Numbered from the stretch's first letter, positions 24,558 to 34,928 are shown. The stretch is 53,761 bases of DNA from Holophagaceae bacterium (GCA_025363715.1 JANYLR010000061.1:1-53761), one strand, 5' to 3'. Made by a program: numbers and translations. Notes: generated by a model from the sequence alone, not told the origin.

Positions 24558-27302
24558 ATGAAACTGGAAATCCGCTTTTTCCCGCCCATCCTGTGCGTGC
24601 TGTTCTCCACCCTCGGCTGCGGGGGCAGAAGCAGCTCCGCGCCCCCCGCTTCCCAGGGCGGGCTCACCATTGCGGAGGTCTATGAGAAGACCCTCGCCTC
24701 GCTGCGGGCCGGCAACCCCGACACGGACGGGGACGGCCTTCCCGACGACATCGAGCGGGACCTGCTCCACACCGATCCCCTGAAGGTCGACTCGGATGGC
24801 GACGGCATCCCGGACAATGTGGAAGTCTTCGGCAACATGAAGTGGGGCATCCACGACCTCGTTCCCGACAAGAATGGGAACGGCCTCATCGCCGCCCTGG
24901 ACAAGGATGATGATGGGGACGGCGTCAACGACGGCGAGTTGGTGGATAGCGACGGCGACGGCATTCCTGACTACCTGGAAATCTACGGTTTCACCTTCGA
25001 TTCCTTGACCGGGAAGCCCAAGCTCTGGGACGGCAAAGACCATTCGGTGCGCTACTACAAGACCGACCCGCATCAGCGATCCACGGACCAGGACCCCTTC
25101 GATGACCTCACAGAGGTATCCGGCGTCAACATGGACGTGTCCGTCAAGGGACCTGGAGACCTGCCCATGGTACCGGCCCTGCCCGAGATCGTGGTGCGCC
25201 TGGAGGGCTACCGGGTGACGCTCAACGACTCCATCACCGTGACCCAGGGCAGGTCCGTGAGCAAGGGAACCACCTGGGACTCCACTACCACCGCCATGGA
25301 CTCACGAACGCGGGAGGACAACTGGGAGGTGGGCGTCGAGGCTGAGGTCGGGTTCGAGTTCCCTGGCGTCAAGGCCTCCGTGAAGGCTCACGCGAACTAT
25401 GGAGGCAGCATCGCCAACACTCACGAGACCAGCAACGCCACTTCCAGAGGTGGTTCCCTGGTGAGCACGGAGGAGTGGTCCCAGGCCACGTCCACGAACC
25501 CCACGGAGGCCGCCAAGATCAAGCTCTTCCTGAAGGTGTACAACCAGGGGAGCGCCTGCGCGAGCAATGTGGTGCCCACCCTCACCCTGCGGATCGGAGG
25601 CCACAATGTGGCCACCTTCAAGCCCGGCGAAAACCAGGTCAACCTGCTCGAACCCGGGGGGACCTATCCCTCGACTCCCGGGGTCAGCTGGGTGGTGGAC
25701 AGCAATCAGGCCGGCAAGGATATCTGCCTGACCTTGAATGAACTCAGGGCGTTGGAGTGTGGCGCCCCCGTGAGCATCACCATGACCCAGATGGCCGCGG
25801 ATGTCATGCGGCTGAATCCCACCACGGGGGCCTACGAGCGCATGGGGGACTGGAACGAGTACCGAGCCCGCTGCAAGGCCGTCTGCGCGAACCTCTATTT
25901 CGACATCGGCGACGGGAACTTCGTCCACAACCTGGTCTATGCGGACAGTCGGCCCACGGCGCCGACGGTGACCCTGGGAGACGCCTTCCTGTGGGGAGTG
26001 GGTGGCTACACCCACCAGGGCCTGGGTTTCACTTACAAGGACATGGATGGGCTGAGACAGGAGATGAAGCTGGATGACTGGATCATCTGCCTGGACGGCG
26101 CCACCTACGAGGCCAATGGACTGAAAAAGGGGAAACCCTTCCCCGCTGGCTTCAACCTCTTCGACCTCCGACTGAACCCAAGCTCCGTGATCATCGCCAA
26201 GGTACCCCGGGCCGCAGTGGATGGCGTCCTCGTGGACGGCGTCCTCGTCTACGAGCCTGAGATCTTCTACGCCTATTACGACAGCGCCACCGGCAGTGTG
26301 AATGCGGTGGTTGGGGACTACAACGGTGTGGCGAAGGCGGAGTTCATCGACAAGGAAGGGAAGACTCGCCTCATGTCCAGGGACCTGGCCGGATCGGACT
26401 TCTATGTCTACCACCCACAGGCCGACGCCCTGGCCTATCCCGGCGGCTATGTGTTCAAGGGCACGGAGAAGATCCGGGTCACCAATGTCAAGGGCGACAA
26501 GGCCGAGCAGACGCTCACGGGCATCTACGCGACTCCCGAGCCCGTGGCGCCGACCATCGAATGGGCCGTCATCGACGCCAGCGACCCGACCAAGCCCTTC
26601 ATGGAGGCCAAGGTGATCGCGGGCCAGAACGCCCCCCTCGACTGGATCAAGCTCTTCCCCAACAACGCCAACTTCGCGCCTGTCAAGCTTGCCCTGGTCG
26701 AGGATGTCTACCGGCGTCCTGATGTCTGGACGTGCAGCCTCGCCGAGGAGATGAACCTCGGCATGGAGATGTGGAACACCATGACCCTGACGGCCCATAC
26801 CCTGAGCGGACTCTACAGCGAATGGCAGGGGAAGTTCGATGTCCGGCGCCCCCACAATGTGGGACTGAAGGATCTGAATTCCTACTACGGGTGGTACTGG
26901 GACGATGACTGGTCGCAGCATGCCCTGAATCTCGACAACAGCGACCTCACGAGCTTCGCCTGGGAGGAGGGCGACGGCATCCCCTACCCCAACGACAATT
27001 TCGAACTGTGGGTCTGGTGGCAGGGTGGCAATTGGCAGCTGCGCATCAACAAGGTCCAGTCCTACAAGGTGTCGGGCATCCCCTATGACGAGATCACCCA
27101 GCAAACTGCAAACTTCCTGAAGGGGAATCTGGCGACCATCCCGGACTACATCACCATCCAGAACGGCGACACCTTCGTCCTGAGGACCAGCGAGGGCCGG
27201 TTGGCCAAGCTGGAGATCGTGGAGTGCGTACCCTACGATCCCTCGGGGGCTTACAATCGGGCGCAGCGCACGCGTGTCCGGTACACGGTGTTCGACAACT
27301 AG
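24558..27302 (+). CDS. Binary-toxin B / anthrax protective-antigen-like calcium-binding lipoprotein
   Basis: 914 aa, start ATG 24558 behind GAGGAGG; an upstream open frame is a shadow of the RCC1 gene. The signal ends STLGC (lipidated Cys21). Calcium-binding DxDxDG motifs lie at residues 55-64, 78-86, 115-125 and 130-138, and then comes DYLEIYGFTFD. The region from there to about residue 450 follows the order I recall in protective antigen: a post-calcium segment ending DPFDDLTEVSG, a Ser/Thr-rich stretch, an alternating hairpin (255-281), TEEWSQA, KVYNQGSACASNVVPTLTL, VATFKPGENQVNLLEPGGTYP, and a helix before DWNEYRARC. The N-terminal PA14 receptor/cleavage domain is absent and no furin-like site is seen. 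The C-terminal half (about 500-914) is beta-rich and unassigned. It is a membrane-anchored PA-like protein of unknown role. Confidence 0.8.
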   Translation: MKLEIRFFPPILCVLFSTLGCGGRSSSAPPASQGGLTIAEVYEKTLASLRAGNPDTDGDGLPDDIERDLLHTDPLKVDSDGDGIPDNVEVFGNMKWGIHDLVPDKNGNGLIAALDKDDDGDGVNDGELVDSDGDGIPDYLEIYGFTFDSLTGKPKLWDGKDHSVRYYKTDPHQRSTDQDPFDDLTEVSGVNMDVSVKGPGDLPMVPALPEIVVRLEGYRVTLNDSITVTQGRSVSKGTTWDSTTTAMDSRTREDNWEVGVEAEVGFEFPGVKASVKAHANYGGSIANTHETSNATSRGGSLVSTEEWSQATSTNPTEAAKIKLFLKVYNQGSACASNVVPTLTLRIGGHNVATFKPGENQVNLLEPGGTYPSTPGVSWVVDSNQAGKDICLTLNELRALECGAPVSITMTQMAADVMRLNPTTGAYERMGDWNEYRARCKAVCANLYFDIGDGNFVHNLVYADSRPTAPTVTLGDAFLWGVGGYTHQGLGFTYKDMDGLRQEMKLDDWIICLDGATYEANGLKKGKPFPAGFNLFDLRLNPSSVIIAKVPRAAVDGVLVDGVLVYEPEIFYAYYDSATGSVNAVVGDYNGVAKAEFIDKEGKTRLMSRDLAGSDFYVYHPQADALAYPGGYVFKGTEKIRVTNVKGDKAEQTLTGIYATPEPVAPTIEWAVIDASDPTKPFMEAKVIAGQNAPLDWIKLFPNNANFAPVKLALVEDVYRRPDVWTCSLAEEMNLGMEMWNTMTLTAHTLSGLYSEWQGKFDVRRPHNVGLKDLNSYYGWYWDDDWSQHALNLDNSDLTSFAWEEGDGIPYPNDNFELWVWWQGGNWQLRINKVQSYKVSGIPYDEITQQTANFLKGNLATIPDYITIQNGDTFVLRTSEGRLAKLEIVECVPYDPSGAYNRAQRTRVRYTVFDN

Positions 27303-27335
27303 GTTCTAAGGTTTCTCCTCCCACCGAGAAGGTCA

Positions 27336-27378
27336 CCGAGCCCCGGCGTTCCCGGGGCTCGGACTTGAGTGGGGTTTA
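27336..27378 (+). terminator. Probable intrinsic terminator after the PA-like gene
   Basis: A perfect 11-bp stem CCGAGCCCCGG / CCGGGGCTCGG with a 5-nt loop (27336-27362) begins 34 bp after the stop codon. The T-rich stretch (GGTTTAATTTTG) starts about 10 nt beyond the stem, so termination may be imperfect. It separates the lipoprotein pair from the methionine operon. Confidence 0.6.
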
Positions 27379-27512
27379 ATTTTGTTGCAACCCACCACTT
27401 ATCAGCATTTTTTCTGTGAGGACATCAAAGGGCTTGCCACCGCTTGACAGCAGCGCTACCTTTTTCCACTGGCCCTTCGGGGTCGACTTCTTCGAGATCC
27501 TTGTCAGTTCCA

Positions 27513-29025
<1,513 letters not shown>

Positions 29026-29029
29026 TCCC

Positions 29030-29965
29030 ATGCCCGTCAAGATTCCCGATTCCCTGCCCGCCCGCGGCATCCTCGAGGCGGAGAACGTGTTCCTCATCGA
29101 GGAGCACCGGGCTGTCCACCAGGACATCCGGCCCCTCCGCATCGCCATCCTCAACCTGATGCCCACCAAGGTGGCGACGGAAACCCAGCTCCTGCGCCTC
29201 CTGGGCAACTCGCCCATCCAGGTGGAGGTGACCCTGCTGCACACCGCCTCCCACGAGGCGAAGAACACCTCTGCCGAGCACCTGCTGGAGCACTATGTCT
29301 CCTTCGACGAGGTCCGCAACCAGAGCTTCGACGGCCTCATCGTCACCGGCGCCCCGGTGGAAACCCTGCCCTTCGAGGCCGTGGACTACTGGGAGGAGCT
29401 GAAGGAGCTGCTGGACTGGGCCCGGACCAACGTCTTCTCCAGCCTCTTCATCTGCTGGGGAGCCCAGGCGGCCCTGTTCCACTACTACGACGTGCCCAAG
29501 TACCCGCTGCCGGAGAAGATGTTCGGCGTCTTCCCCCACCGCCTGAACGCGCCCCACGAGCGCATCGTGCAGGGCTTCGACGATGTCTTCTTCGCGCCCC
29601 ACTCCCGCCACACGGAAATCCGCCGGGCCGACATCCTGGCGGATTCCCGGCTGGTACTCCTCGCCGAATCCGACGAGGCCGGCGTGTACCTGGCCCAGTC
29701 CGCCGACCACCGGCAGGTCTTCGTGACGGGCCATTCCGAGTACGACCCCTGCACCCTCCAGGGCGAGTACGCCCGTGATCTCGGCAAGGGCCTGCCCATC
29801 GGCATCCCGCAGAACTACTTCCCCGCCGACGACCCCGGCAAGGAGCCCCTGGTGCGCTGGCGCAGCCACGCCAACCTGCTCTTTTCGAACTGGCTGAACT
29901 ACTTCGTCTACCAGGAGACGCCCTACGAGTTCGTTCCCCTTCCGCCCGAAGGGGGGCGACCATGA
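29030..29965 (+). CDS. metA: Homoserine O-acetyltransferase, MetA (HTS) family
   Basis: 311 aa, glutamine-amidotransferase-like MetA. Catalytic Cys142 is in FICWGAQA; His and Glu are in VTGHSEYD. The acyl-specificity position, in TGAPVE, is Glu111. In published work on B. cereus MetA, Glu at this position gives acetyl-CoA use, while succinyltransferases have Gly. So despite the 'homoserine succinyltransferase' family name, this one should be an acetyltransferase, matching metY. Its stop overlaps the next start (ATGA). Confidence 0.94.
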   Translation: MPVKIPDSLPARGILEAENVFLIEEHRAVHQDIRPLRIAILNLMPTKVATETQLLRLLGNSPIQVEVTLLHTASHEAKNTSAEHLLEHYVSFDEVRNQSFDGLIVTGAPVETLPFEAVDYWEELKELLDWARTNVFSSLFICWGAQAALFHYYDVPKYPLPEKMFGVFPHRLNAPHERIVQGFDDVFFAPHSRHTEIRRADILADSRLVLLAESDEAGVYLAQSADHRQVFVTGHSEYDPCTLQGEYARDLGKGLPIGIPQNYFPADDPGKEPLVRWRSHANLLFSNWLNYFVYQETPYEFVPLPPEGGRP

Positions 29966-31290
29966 GCCTCAAGGTCCTCAAGTTCGGCGGCAGCTCCGTG
30001 GGGAGCGCCGAGGCCCTGCGCCGTGCCGCCACCATCGTCCGCGACGAACTGCCTCACGGAGGCCTGGTGGTGGTCTCGGCCTTGCGGGGCACGACGGATC
30101 TCCTTCTTGAAGCCGCCACCGCCGCGGGCCGGGGCGACCTGGCCCTGGCCCAGGACCAACTTGCCGCCATCCAGGTACGCCACCAAACCGTGGCCGAGGA
30201 ACTTGGCCTCACCCAGGCCGTGGCAACGGCCTGGGCCCCGCTCTTCGCGAGACTGGATCAGCTGCTGACCGGCATGGCCATGCTGGGGGAGGCCACACCC
30301 CGGGCCAAGGATGGCGCCCTGGCCGTGGGTGAGACTCTGTCGGCCCACCTGGCGGCCCTCTGCTTCGGCGGCCACTTCCGCGAAGTGCGAGACGTGATGA
30401 AGACTGATGCCCGCTTCGGCAAGGCCCGTCCCCTGCTTGGCCCCCTCCGGGAGGCGGCCGCTCCCTGGCGGGCGGAACTGGCCCAGGGCCCACTTTGGGT
30501 GACCCAGGGCTTCCTGGGTTCATCCCCCGAAGGCGTCACCACCACCCTGGGGCGGGGCGGTTCCGACACCAGTGCCACCCTTCTGGGCGAGGCCCTGGAC
30601 GCAGAAGAGGTACAGATCTGGACCGATGTGGATGGCGTACTCACCGCGGATCCGAGCCTGGTGCCCGAGGCCCGCCCCATCCCCCAGATGAGCCTCAGCG
30701 AAGCCGAGGCCCTCAGCGCTTTCGGCGCCAAGGTGCTGCATGCGGACTCCCTGGCTCCCGGTGGCCGGGCGGGCTTCCGGCTGGTGGTCGCCAACACCCA
30801 CCGGCCCAGCGCCTCCCGTACGGTCATCCTGTCGAACCCGCCAGAACGCCCCGCGGGCACGGTCACCTCCGTGGCCTACAAGGAGGGCATCTACCTGCTG
30901 CGCTTCCCGGCCTCGGCGGGGCTGGAGCCCCCCATGGAGGCGGCCCGCAGCCTGGAGGAGGCCGGGGCCCTGCGCTTCGGGTTGATCTCCAGCCCCGCGG
31001 GCACCCTGCTGGCGGTGCGCCCGGAGACCCACGCCGCGGCCGAGGTGCTGGGCACCCTGACCGCTTCGGGCCTGGCCTGCGAGCCCGGCTGGGCCGTGAT
31101 CGCCCTGGTCGGCGAGGGCCTTCGGGCGGATCCCCTGGCGGCCCTGCGCCACCTTGGCGAGCTGGGGCAGGAGCCCGTGGGTGGGCTGCTCACCGGCAGC
31201 AGCACAGTATCCTTGGCCTTCCTCGTCCAGGAATCCAGGCTGGGCAGCCTCATTCCGCGCCTGCATTCGCGCTGCGTGCTGGGGTATTAG
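29962..31290 (+). CDS. Aspartate kinase (monofunctional)
   Basis: 442 aa. [16 protein letters not shown] at the N-terminus, [13 protein letters not shown], and [19 protein letters not shown] with the aspartate/ATP-site residues; the last 140 residues would be paired ACT domains for allosteric control. No homoserine dehydrogenase domain is fused, so it is LysC-like in length, but it sits in a methionine operon. Coupled to metA by a 4-base overlap and controlled by the SAM-I riboswitch, it is probably the aspartokinase isoform dedicated to methionine supply. Confidence 0.92.
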   Translation: MSLKVLKFGGSSVGSAEALRRAATIVRDELPHGGLVVVSALRGTTDLLLEAATAAGRGDLALAQDQLAAIQVRHQTVAEELGLTQAVATAWAPLFARLDQLLTGMAMLGEATPRAKDGALAVGETLSAHLAALCFGGHFREVRDVMKTDARFGKARPLLGPLREAAAPWRAELAQGPLWVTQGFLGSSPEGVTTTLGRGGSDTSATLLGEALDAEEVQIWTDVDGVLTADPSLVPEARPIPQMSLSEAEALSAFGAKVLHADSLAPGGRAGFRLVVANTHRPSASRTVILSNPPERPAGTVTSVAYKEGIYLLRFPASAGLEPPMEAARSLEEAGALRFGLISSPAGTLLAVRPETHAAAEVLGTLTASGLACEPGWAVIALVGEGLRADPLAALRHLGELGQEPVGGLLTGSSTVSLAFLVQESRLGSLIPRLHSRCVLGY

Positions 31291-31521
31291 CTAGCCCTGG
31301 CGCAGCAGCCAAGCGGTAAGGCGCGAGTGGAAGCTCTGGGGGTCGTTCAAGTCCGAGGGTCGGAGGCGGGCCGGATGGGCGGGATCCCCCACCACCAAGG
31401 GGGCCGCCGTCACCAGGTTCGGCAGCCGCTGGCCATCGGGCAGGGACCAGAGGCCCCCCCGCGTCTCCATTTCCCGAGGTTGCGAGGCTTGGCGCCGATC
31501 ACCCTGTTTCTCGCAGCCCAT
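31291..31521 (-). CDS. Small hypothetical protein
   Basis: A 76-aa frame starting MGCEKQGDRRQ and ending SRLTAWLLRQG. It has a good AGGAG site 7 bases before the ATG at 31521 (an in-frame ATG lies one codon earlier). It occupies an otherwise empty gap, abuts the aspartate kinase stop tail-to-tail, and is divergent from the SDR gene. The middle (GGLWSLPDGQRLPNLVTAAP) looks like a compact domain. I recognise no family. Confidence 0.5.
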   Translation of the reverse strand: MGCEKQGDRRQASQPREMETRGGLWSLPDGQRLPNLVTAAPLVVGDPAHPARLRPSDLNDPQSFHSRLTAWLLRQG

Positions 31522-31602
31522 CATCCTTCTCCTGTGGAATCTAAAAGATAGGCTTCCCAGCCCTCCGCGCCACCTGCGACCCTCAGGAGACGGGAGGCTC
31601 GC

Positions 31603-32355
31603 ATGACGCGCAACATCCTCATCACCGGCGGTTCCCGCGGCATCGGCCGGGCCTGCGCCCTGCATCTGGCCCGCGCCGAGGCGGCGCATCTGGTGCTCCT
31701 GGGCCGGGATGCCCAGGACTTGGCCGCCACCGCCGCAGCCGTCCGCGAGGCCGGAGGCAGCGCCGAAACCCATGTGGCGGATGTGACGGAGCGCACCCGC
31801 TTGGGGGACCTCGCAAAAGGCCTGGGACCCCTCGACGGGCTGGTGGCCGCCGCGGGCATCTCGGGCATGACCCCTGTGGATCAGGACTCTGACGCCTTCT
31901 TCGACCAGATCCTGGCTGCGGATCTCACGGGTCCCTGGAATACCGTGCGGGCCTTCCTGCCGACGCTGGGGCCCGGCGGGCGCATCGTGCTGGTTTCCAG
32001 TGTGCTGGGCCGCTTCGGCGTGCCGGGCTACGGGGCCTATTGCGCCGCCAAGCACGGCCTCATCGGCCTCGCCAAGGCTCTGGCCCTGGAACTCATCGAC
32101 CGGGGCATCGTCGTGAACGCCGTGGCGCCCGGCTGGGTGGACACAGCCATGGCCCAGACGGGCATCCGCCAGATCGCTGCGGCCACGGGCCAGACCGAGG
32201 TCCAATTCCGCGCCCGGGCCGAGGCTGCGGTGCCCGTGAAGCGTTTCTTCCAGCCCGAGGAGATCGCCCAGGGGATCGCCTGGCTGCTCAACCCCGCCAA
32301 CACCATGCAGGTGGGGCAGTGCCTCAACCTGGATGGGGGCGTGGTGCAGAGTTAA
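31603..32355 (+). CDS. Short-chain dehydrogenase/reductase
   Basis: 250 aa classical SDR. It has the nucleotide-binding TGGSRGIGRA, a VAAAGISG strand in place of NNAG, the catalytic Ser in VLVSSVLG and YGAYCAAKHG (Tyr-x3-Lys), and VNAVAPGWVDTAMA. The C-terminus LDGGVVQS is FabG-like. Substrate unknown; 3-oxoacyl-ACP reductase-like activity is possible. It is convergent with the DUF937 gene with 1 bp between stops. Confidence 0.88.
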   Translation: MTRNILITGGSRGIGRACALHLARAEAAHLVLLGRDAQDLAATAAAVREAGGSAETHVADVTERTRLGDLAKGLGPLDGLVAAAGISGMTPVDQDSDAFFDQILAADLTGPWNTVRAFLPTLGPGGRIVLVSSVLGRFGVPGYGAYCAAKHGLIGLAKALALELIDRGIVVNAVAPGWVDTAMAQTGIRQIAAATGQTEVQFRARAEAAVPVKRFFQPEEIAQGIAWLLNPANTMQVGQCLNLDGGVVQS

Positions 32356-32356
32356 C

Positions 32357-32743
32357 TCAGCCCAGGAAGCCCTTCAGCAGGTTCATGATGTCTCCACCCT
32401 CTGGCAGGCTGCCCTGAGGGCTCAGCTGATCCACCACTTGGGGCAGGATGTTCGCCAACCCAGCGGCGGCATCGCCTTGGGAGAGACCGAACTTCGAAGC
32501 GAGCTGCTGGAGTTGGTCGGAACCCAGTACCGACTGGATGTGCTCGGCACTGATGCCCTGGTTGGCGCCGGTGCCAATCCAGGAGGCCACCTGATCCCCC
32601 AGTCCCTTCTCCTGGAACTGACCTAGCAGACCCTGGATGCCCCCGGGGTGGTTCTGAACCAGTCCCACCACCGCGCTCATCAGGGGATTCTGCCCCTGCC
32701 CACCCTGGCCCAGCAGGCCGCCAACCATATCCATGAGACCCAT
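32357..32743 (-). CDS. YidB-like DUF937 protein
   Basis: 128 aa. MGLMDMVGGLLGQGGQGQ at the N-terminus, and NQGISAEHIQSVLGS, LASKFGLSQGDAAAGLANIL and a final LLKGFLG match the DUF937/YidB family of small Gly/Gln-rich helical proteins of unknown function. I used the ATG at 32743 behind AGGGAGGG; a longer frame up to 32899 has a different, non-family sequence. Divergent from the GlsB/YeaQ gene. Confidence 0.82.
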   Translation of the reverse strand: MGLMDMVGGLLGQGGQGQNPLMSAVVGLVQNHPGGIQGLLGQFQEKGLGDQVASWIGTGANQGISAEHIQSVLGSDQLQQLASKFGLSQGDAAAGLANILPQVVDQLSPQGSLPEGGDIMNLLKGFLG

Positions 32744-32910
32744 GGGACCCTCCCTGGCGAGGACTTCGAGCAGCGACTCGAAGCCGGATTTCCACCAAAG
32801 CTTAGGCCAAATGGCCACGTCGAGAGCCCCTACCTCTAACAATAATTTCCTAGACTCCGCCAGCCGGAGTATGGTCTTCGGGAAATCGTCCAATTCCAAT
32901 GGAGGCCGCC

Positions 32911-33165
32911 ATGCTTCACCTCATCTGGACCTGCCTCATCGGCCTGGTGGCCGGAGCCATCGCCAAGTTCCTCATGCCGGGCAAGGATCCCGGGGGCTGG
33001 ATCATCACCATGGTCCTCGGCATCGCCGGCTCCTTCCTCGGCACTTGGCTCGGCCGCATGGTGGGGCACTACCAGGAAGGCCAGGGGGCCGGCTTCCTCA
33101 TGTCCGTGGTCGGCGCCGTGATCCTGCTGGGTCTCTACCACCTGGTGAAGCGGTTCTCCAGCTGA
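32911..33165 (+). CDS. GlsB/YeaQ/YmgE-family membrane protein
   Basis: 84 aa, three transmembrane helices: LIWTCLIGLVAGAIAKFLMPG, a central glycine-rich helix (ITMVLGIAGSFLGTWLG), and FLMSVVGAVILLGLYHLV. This is the small stress-induced 'transglycosylase-associated' family; the name is historical and there is no evidence of an enzyme. The ATG at 32911 has GGAGG five bases upstream, which decides the start over the in-frame ATG at 32899. Its stop overlaps the ATG of the truncated DUF4126 gene (TGATG). Confidence 0.87.
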   Translation: MLHLIWTCLIGLVAGAIAKFLMPGKDPGGWIITMVLGIAGSFLGTWLGRMVGHYQEGQGAGFLMSVVGAVILLGLYHLVKRFSS

Positions 33166-33314
33166 TGGGACCCCTGCAGACTCTGGCGGCCATCCTCGGC
33201 CTCGCCACGATTTCCGGCGTGAACCTCTACCTCACGGTGCTGCTGGTGGGCCTGGGCCAGCGCTTCGCCTGGATCCACGGCCTGCCACCCGCAAAACCAC
33301 AATCAAAAGGCTGA
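33165..33314 (+). pseudogene. Truncated DUF4126 membrane protein gene
   Basis: A 49-aa frame. The first 42 residues (LAAILGLATISGVNLYLTVL, then RFAWIHGLPP) are the start of a DUF4126 protein, normally near 190 aa with several transmembrane helices. After GLPP the sequence changes to AKPQSKG and stops. No continuation is found in any frame downstream, so this is a 3' deletion or replacement, not a single frameshift. The break point is near 33290. Confidence 0.65.
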
Positions 33315-33426
33315 GGATCGCCTCCCTTCGGCGATGGTTGCCATGTATAGTCTCTGGGTTCTGGCAGTCCTTAGGCGTTACGGGCCCTGTTGGACTCCGG
33401 CGGCGATTCCCATCCGCAGGCGCCAG

Positions 33427-33609
33427 ATGAAGCGTATCGAATTCCTGAAGCACACTGGCCAGAGGTGGGAACGTCGCTTCACATACCAGGATCTCATCCG
33501 CATCCTGAGGAACGAGGTCCAGATGGCCAATCTCTGGCCTGGCGATGGACCCGTGGCCTGGGCACCACCTGGATACGGCCTTCCGATCCGAATGAGCTTC
33601 ACGGCTTGA
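33427..33609 (+). CDS. Possible small protein
   Basis: A 60-aa frame, MKRIEFLKHTGQRWERRFTY to the end IRMSFTA. It is followed 37 bp later by a clear intrinsic terminator, which supports transcription of this strip. The ribosome site is weak and no family is recognised. It could instead be a non-coding transcript that happens to be open. It lies inside the scar between the broken DUF4126 gene and the next hypothetical gene. Confidence 0.35.
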   Translation: MKRIEFLKHTGQRWERRFTYQDLIRILRNEVQMANLWPGDGPVAWAPPGYGLPIRMSFTA

Positions 33610-33645
33610 GGCCCGAGATGCGCACCTTGGGCATGCGCAAACACG

Positions 33646-33676
33646 AGCGGCACCTCCAGGGGTGCCGCTTTTCTTT
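33646..33676 (+). terminator. Intrinsic terminator
   Basis: Stem AGCGGCACC / GGTGCCGCT (9 bp) with a 6-nt loop, followed by TTTTCTTTC. It is a good rho-independent signal for rightward transcripts. Confidence 0.8.
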
Positions 33677-33701
33677 CGCGCAATCTGATCGATCGCGCAA
33701 A

Positions 33702-33754
33702 CCAAAAGGGGGCGGTTGATCCGATTCCAAAACGGATCAACCGCCCCCTTTTGG
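33702..33754. repeat. Perfect 22-bp inverted repeat
   Basis: CCAAAAGGGGGCGGTTGATC with CG following (33702-33723) and its exact reverse complement (33733-33754), separated by ATTCCAAAA. The stem itself carries an A-run on one side and a T-run on the other, so it could terminate transcription in both directions. It could equally be the remnant termini of a small mobile element. Confidence 0.8.
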
Positions 33755-33814
33755 CCTCAGGCGAAGTCCCCACGCAGCTTTGACGGGGCTCGACGGGGCC
33801 TGCGCAATGTTAAA

Positions 33815-34114
33815 TTGTCCGACTTTCAGGGCCCCGAAGGGGCCGCCGAAGCCCTGCCCTGCTTCGTCCGCCGGATAAAGGGGCTGCCCCGGTTCCAGGG
33901 GGCCTTCCTGGTCCGCAGCCAGGGGCGGTGGCACCTGGTCTACCGGCGCTGGTTCCGCACCCGCAGCCTGGAGCTGGGCACCCAACCCGCCCGCAGCTTC
34001 CCTGGGCTCCTCTGGGACACCGTGGTCTTCCTCCGGGGGGGAAGACCCGAGCTTCTGCTGGTGAGTCGGGCCTGGCGGCGGACCCTTTCCATCCCAGGCA
34101 GCGCGCAAGCCTGA
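33815..34114 (+). CDS. Hypothetical protein, start uncertain
   Basis: About 99 aa of GC3-rich coding sequence: EGAAEALPCFVRRIKGLPRF, FLVRSQGRWHLVYRRWFRTR and LLWDTVVFLRGGRPELLLVS. The frame stays open upstream through the 22-bp inverted repeat, so the upstream extension is not credible. The TTG at 33815 is the first reasonable start, but no good ribosome site precedes it. It is possibly the 3' part of a truncated gene. No family recognised. Confidence 0.45.
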   Translation: MSDFQGPEGAAEALPCFVRRIKGLPRFQGAFLVRSQGRWHLVYRRWFRTRSLELGTQPARSFPGLLWDTVVFLRGGRPELLLVSRAWRRTLSIPGSAQA

Positions 34115-34226
34115 ACAGAGACGCGGAACCAATCAGAAAAATTCGGCAACCACCCCTGACCGAATGGGGTTCCTGAACGTACTTTTTCCCTGCGCGGATG
34201 CATCCCCGCGGGAAAAGGGGCATGCC

Positions 34227-34784
34227 ATGAAATCGCTCATTGATCATCCGACCACCACCCTGAGGTGGCTCCGAAGCGGCTTCGTTCCTCCGGACTTTGA
34301 GCTGGTGGGCAACGAGGGGGTCTTCGCCACCCTGGCCTTCCTGAACGAGGAACGCACCATGGCCAGGATCCGGACGGCCGACGGAAGCTGGACCCTCAAG
34401 CACCTGGGGATCCTCACCCCCGTTGTCACCCTACGGGAGGAGCGCAGTACCACCAACGTGGCCACCTTTCACCCCCACGCCCTGCGCCACGGCAGCCTGC
34501 AATTCCACGACGGCACGGCCTTCGACTGGGCCTGGCTCCACGAGGGCGAAGGCGGGGGAGTCTTCCTGGATCATGGGGGCAAGCCGGTGCTCCACCTCCA
34601 GGCTCATTCCGGTCGGGACCTCCGGTCCATCCGTGATTTCGAGCGCTGCGACGTGAAGCTGAATCCCGTGCTCCCCAGCTACTCCATGAGCGCCCTGCTC
34701 GCGGGCATTGGCTGGTACCTGATGCTCTTCGATCACCTGAAGGAGCGGAACGACTCGGCCGCGGAAACCGCCCTCAGGCTCTGA
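34227..34784 (+). CDS. Hypothetical protein with a tubby-like/LURP-one-like pattern
   Basis: 185 aa, start ATG 34227 behind AAAAGGGG. Most of it is a run of beta-strands, each with alternating polarity: FELVGNEGVFATLAFLNEER, ARIRTADGSWTLKHLG and SLQFHDGTAFDWAWLHEG. It ends in a C-terminal hydrophobic helix (MSALLAGIGWYLMLFDHL). The pattern of 'datum, strand, GG turn, strand' is reminiscent of the single-barrel LOR/tubby-C fold, which binds membrane lipids; this is a fold guess only. Isolated gene. Confidence 0.6.
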   Translation: MKSLIDHPTTTLRWLRSGFVPPDFELVGNEGVFATLAFLNEERTMARIRTADGSWTLKHLGILTPVVTLREERSTTNVATFHPHALRHGSLQFHDGTAFDWAWLHEGEGGGVFLDHGGKPVLHLQAHSGRDLRSIRDFERCDVKLNPVLPSYSMSALLAGIGWYLMLFDHLKERNDSAAETALRL

Positions 34785-34928
34785 AGGTTCACCCAAATCC
34801 AAGGGCGACAGGACGGCTTACAAACTGGAAGGCTGGGCGGGCCAGAATCCCCTTGGGCCAAAGAGAAAGGCCTTCTGACTTCCGGGATTGGGCCATCCGG
34901 TCCACGCTGGATGCCTTCGAGGTTCCTG

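Noticed and set aside
25302..27104. 600-codon minus-strand frame
   Set aside because: Antisense shadow of the PA-like gene.
33810..34403. 197-codon minus-strand frame
   Set aside because: Overlaps two plus-strand frames with better codon pattern and has no ribosome site or domain.
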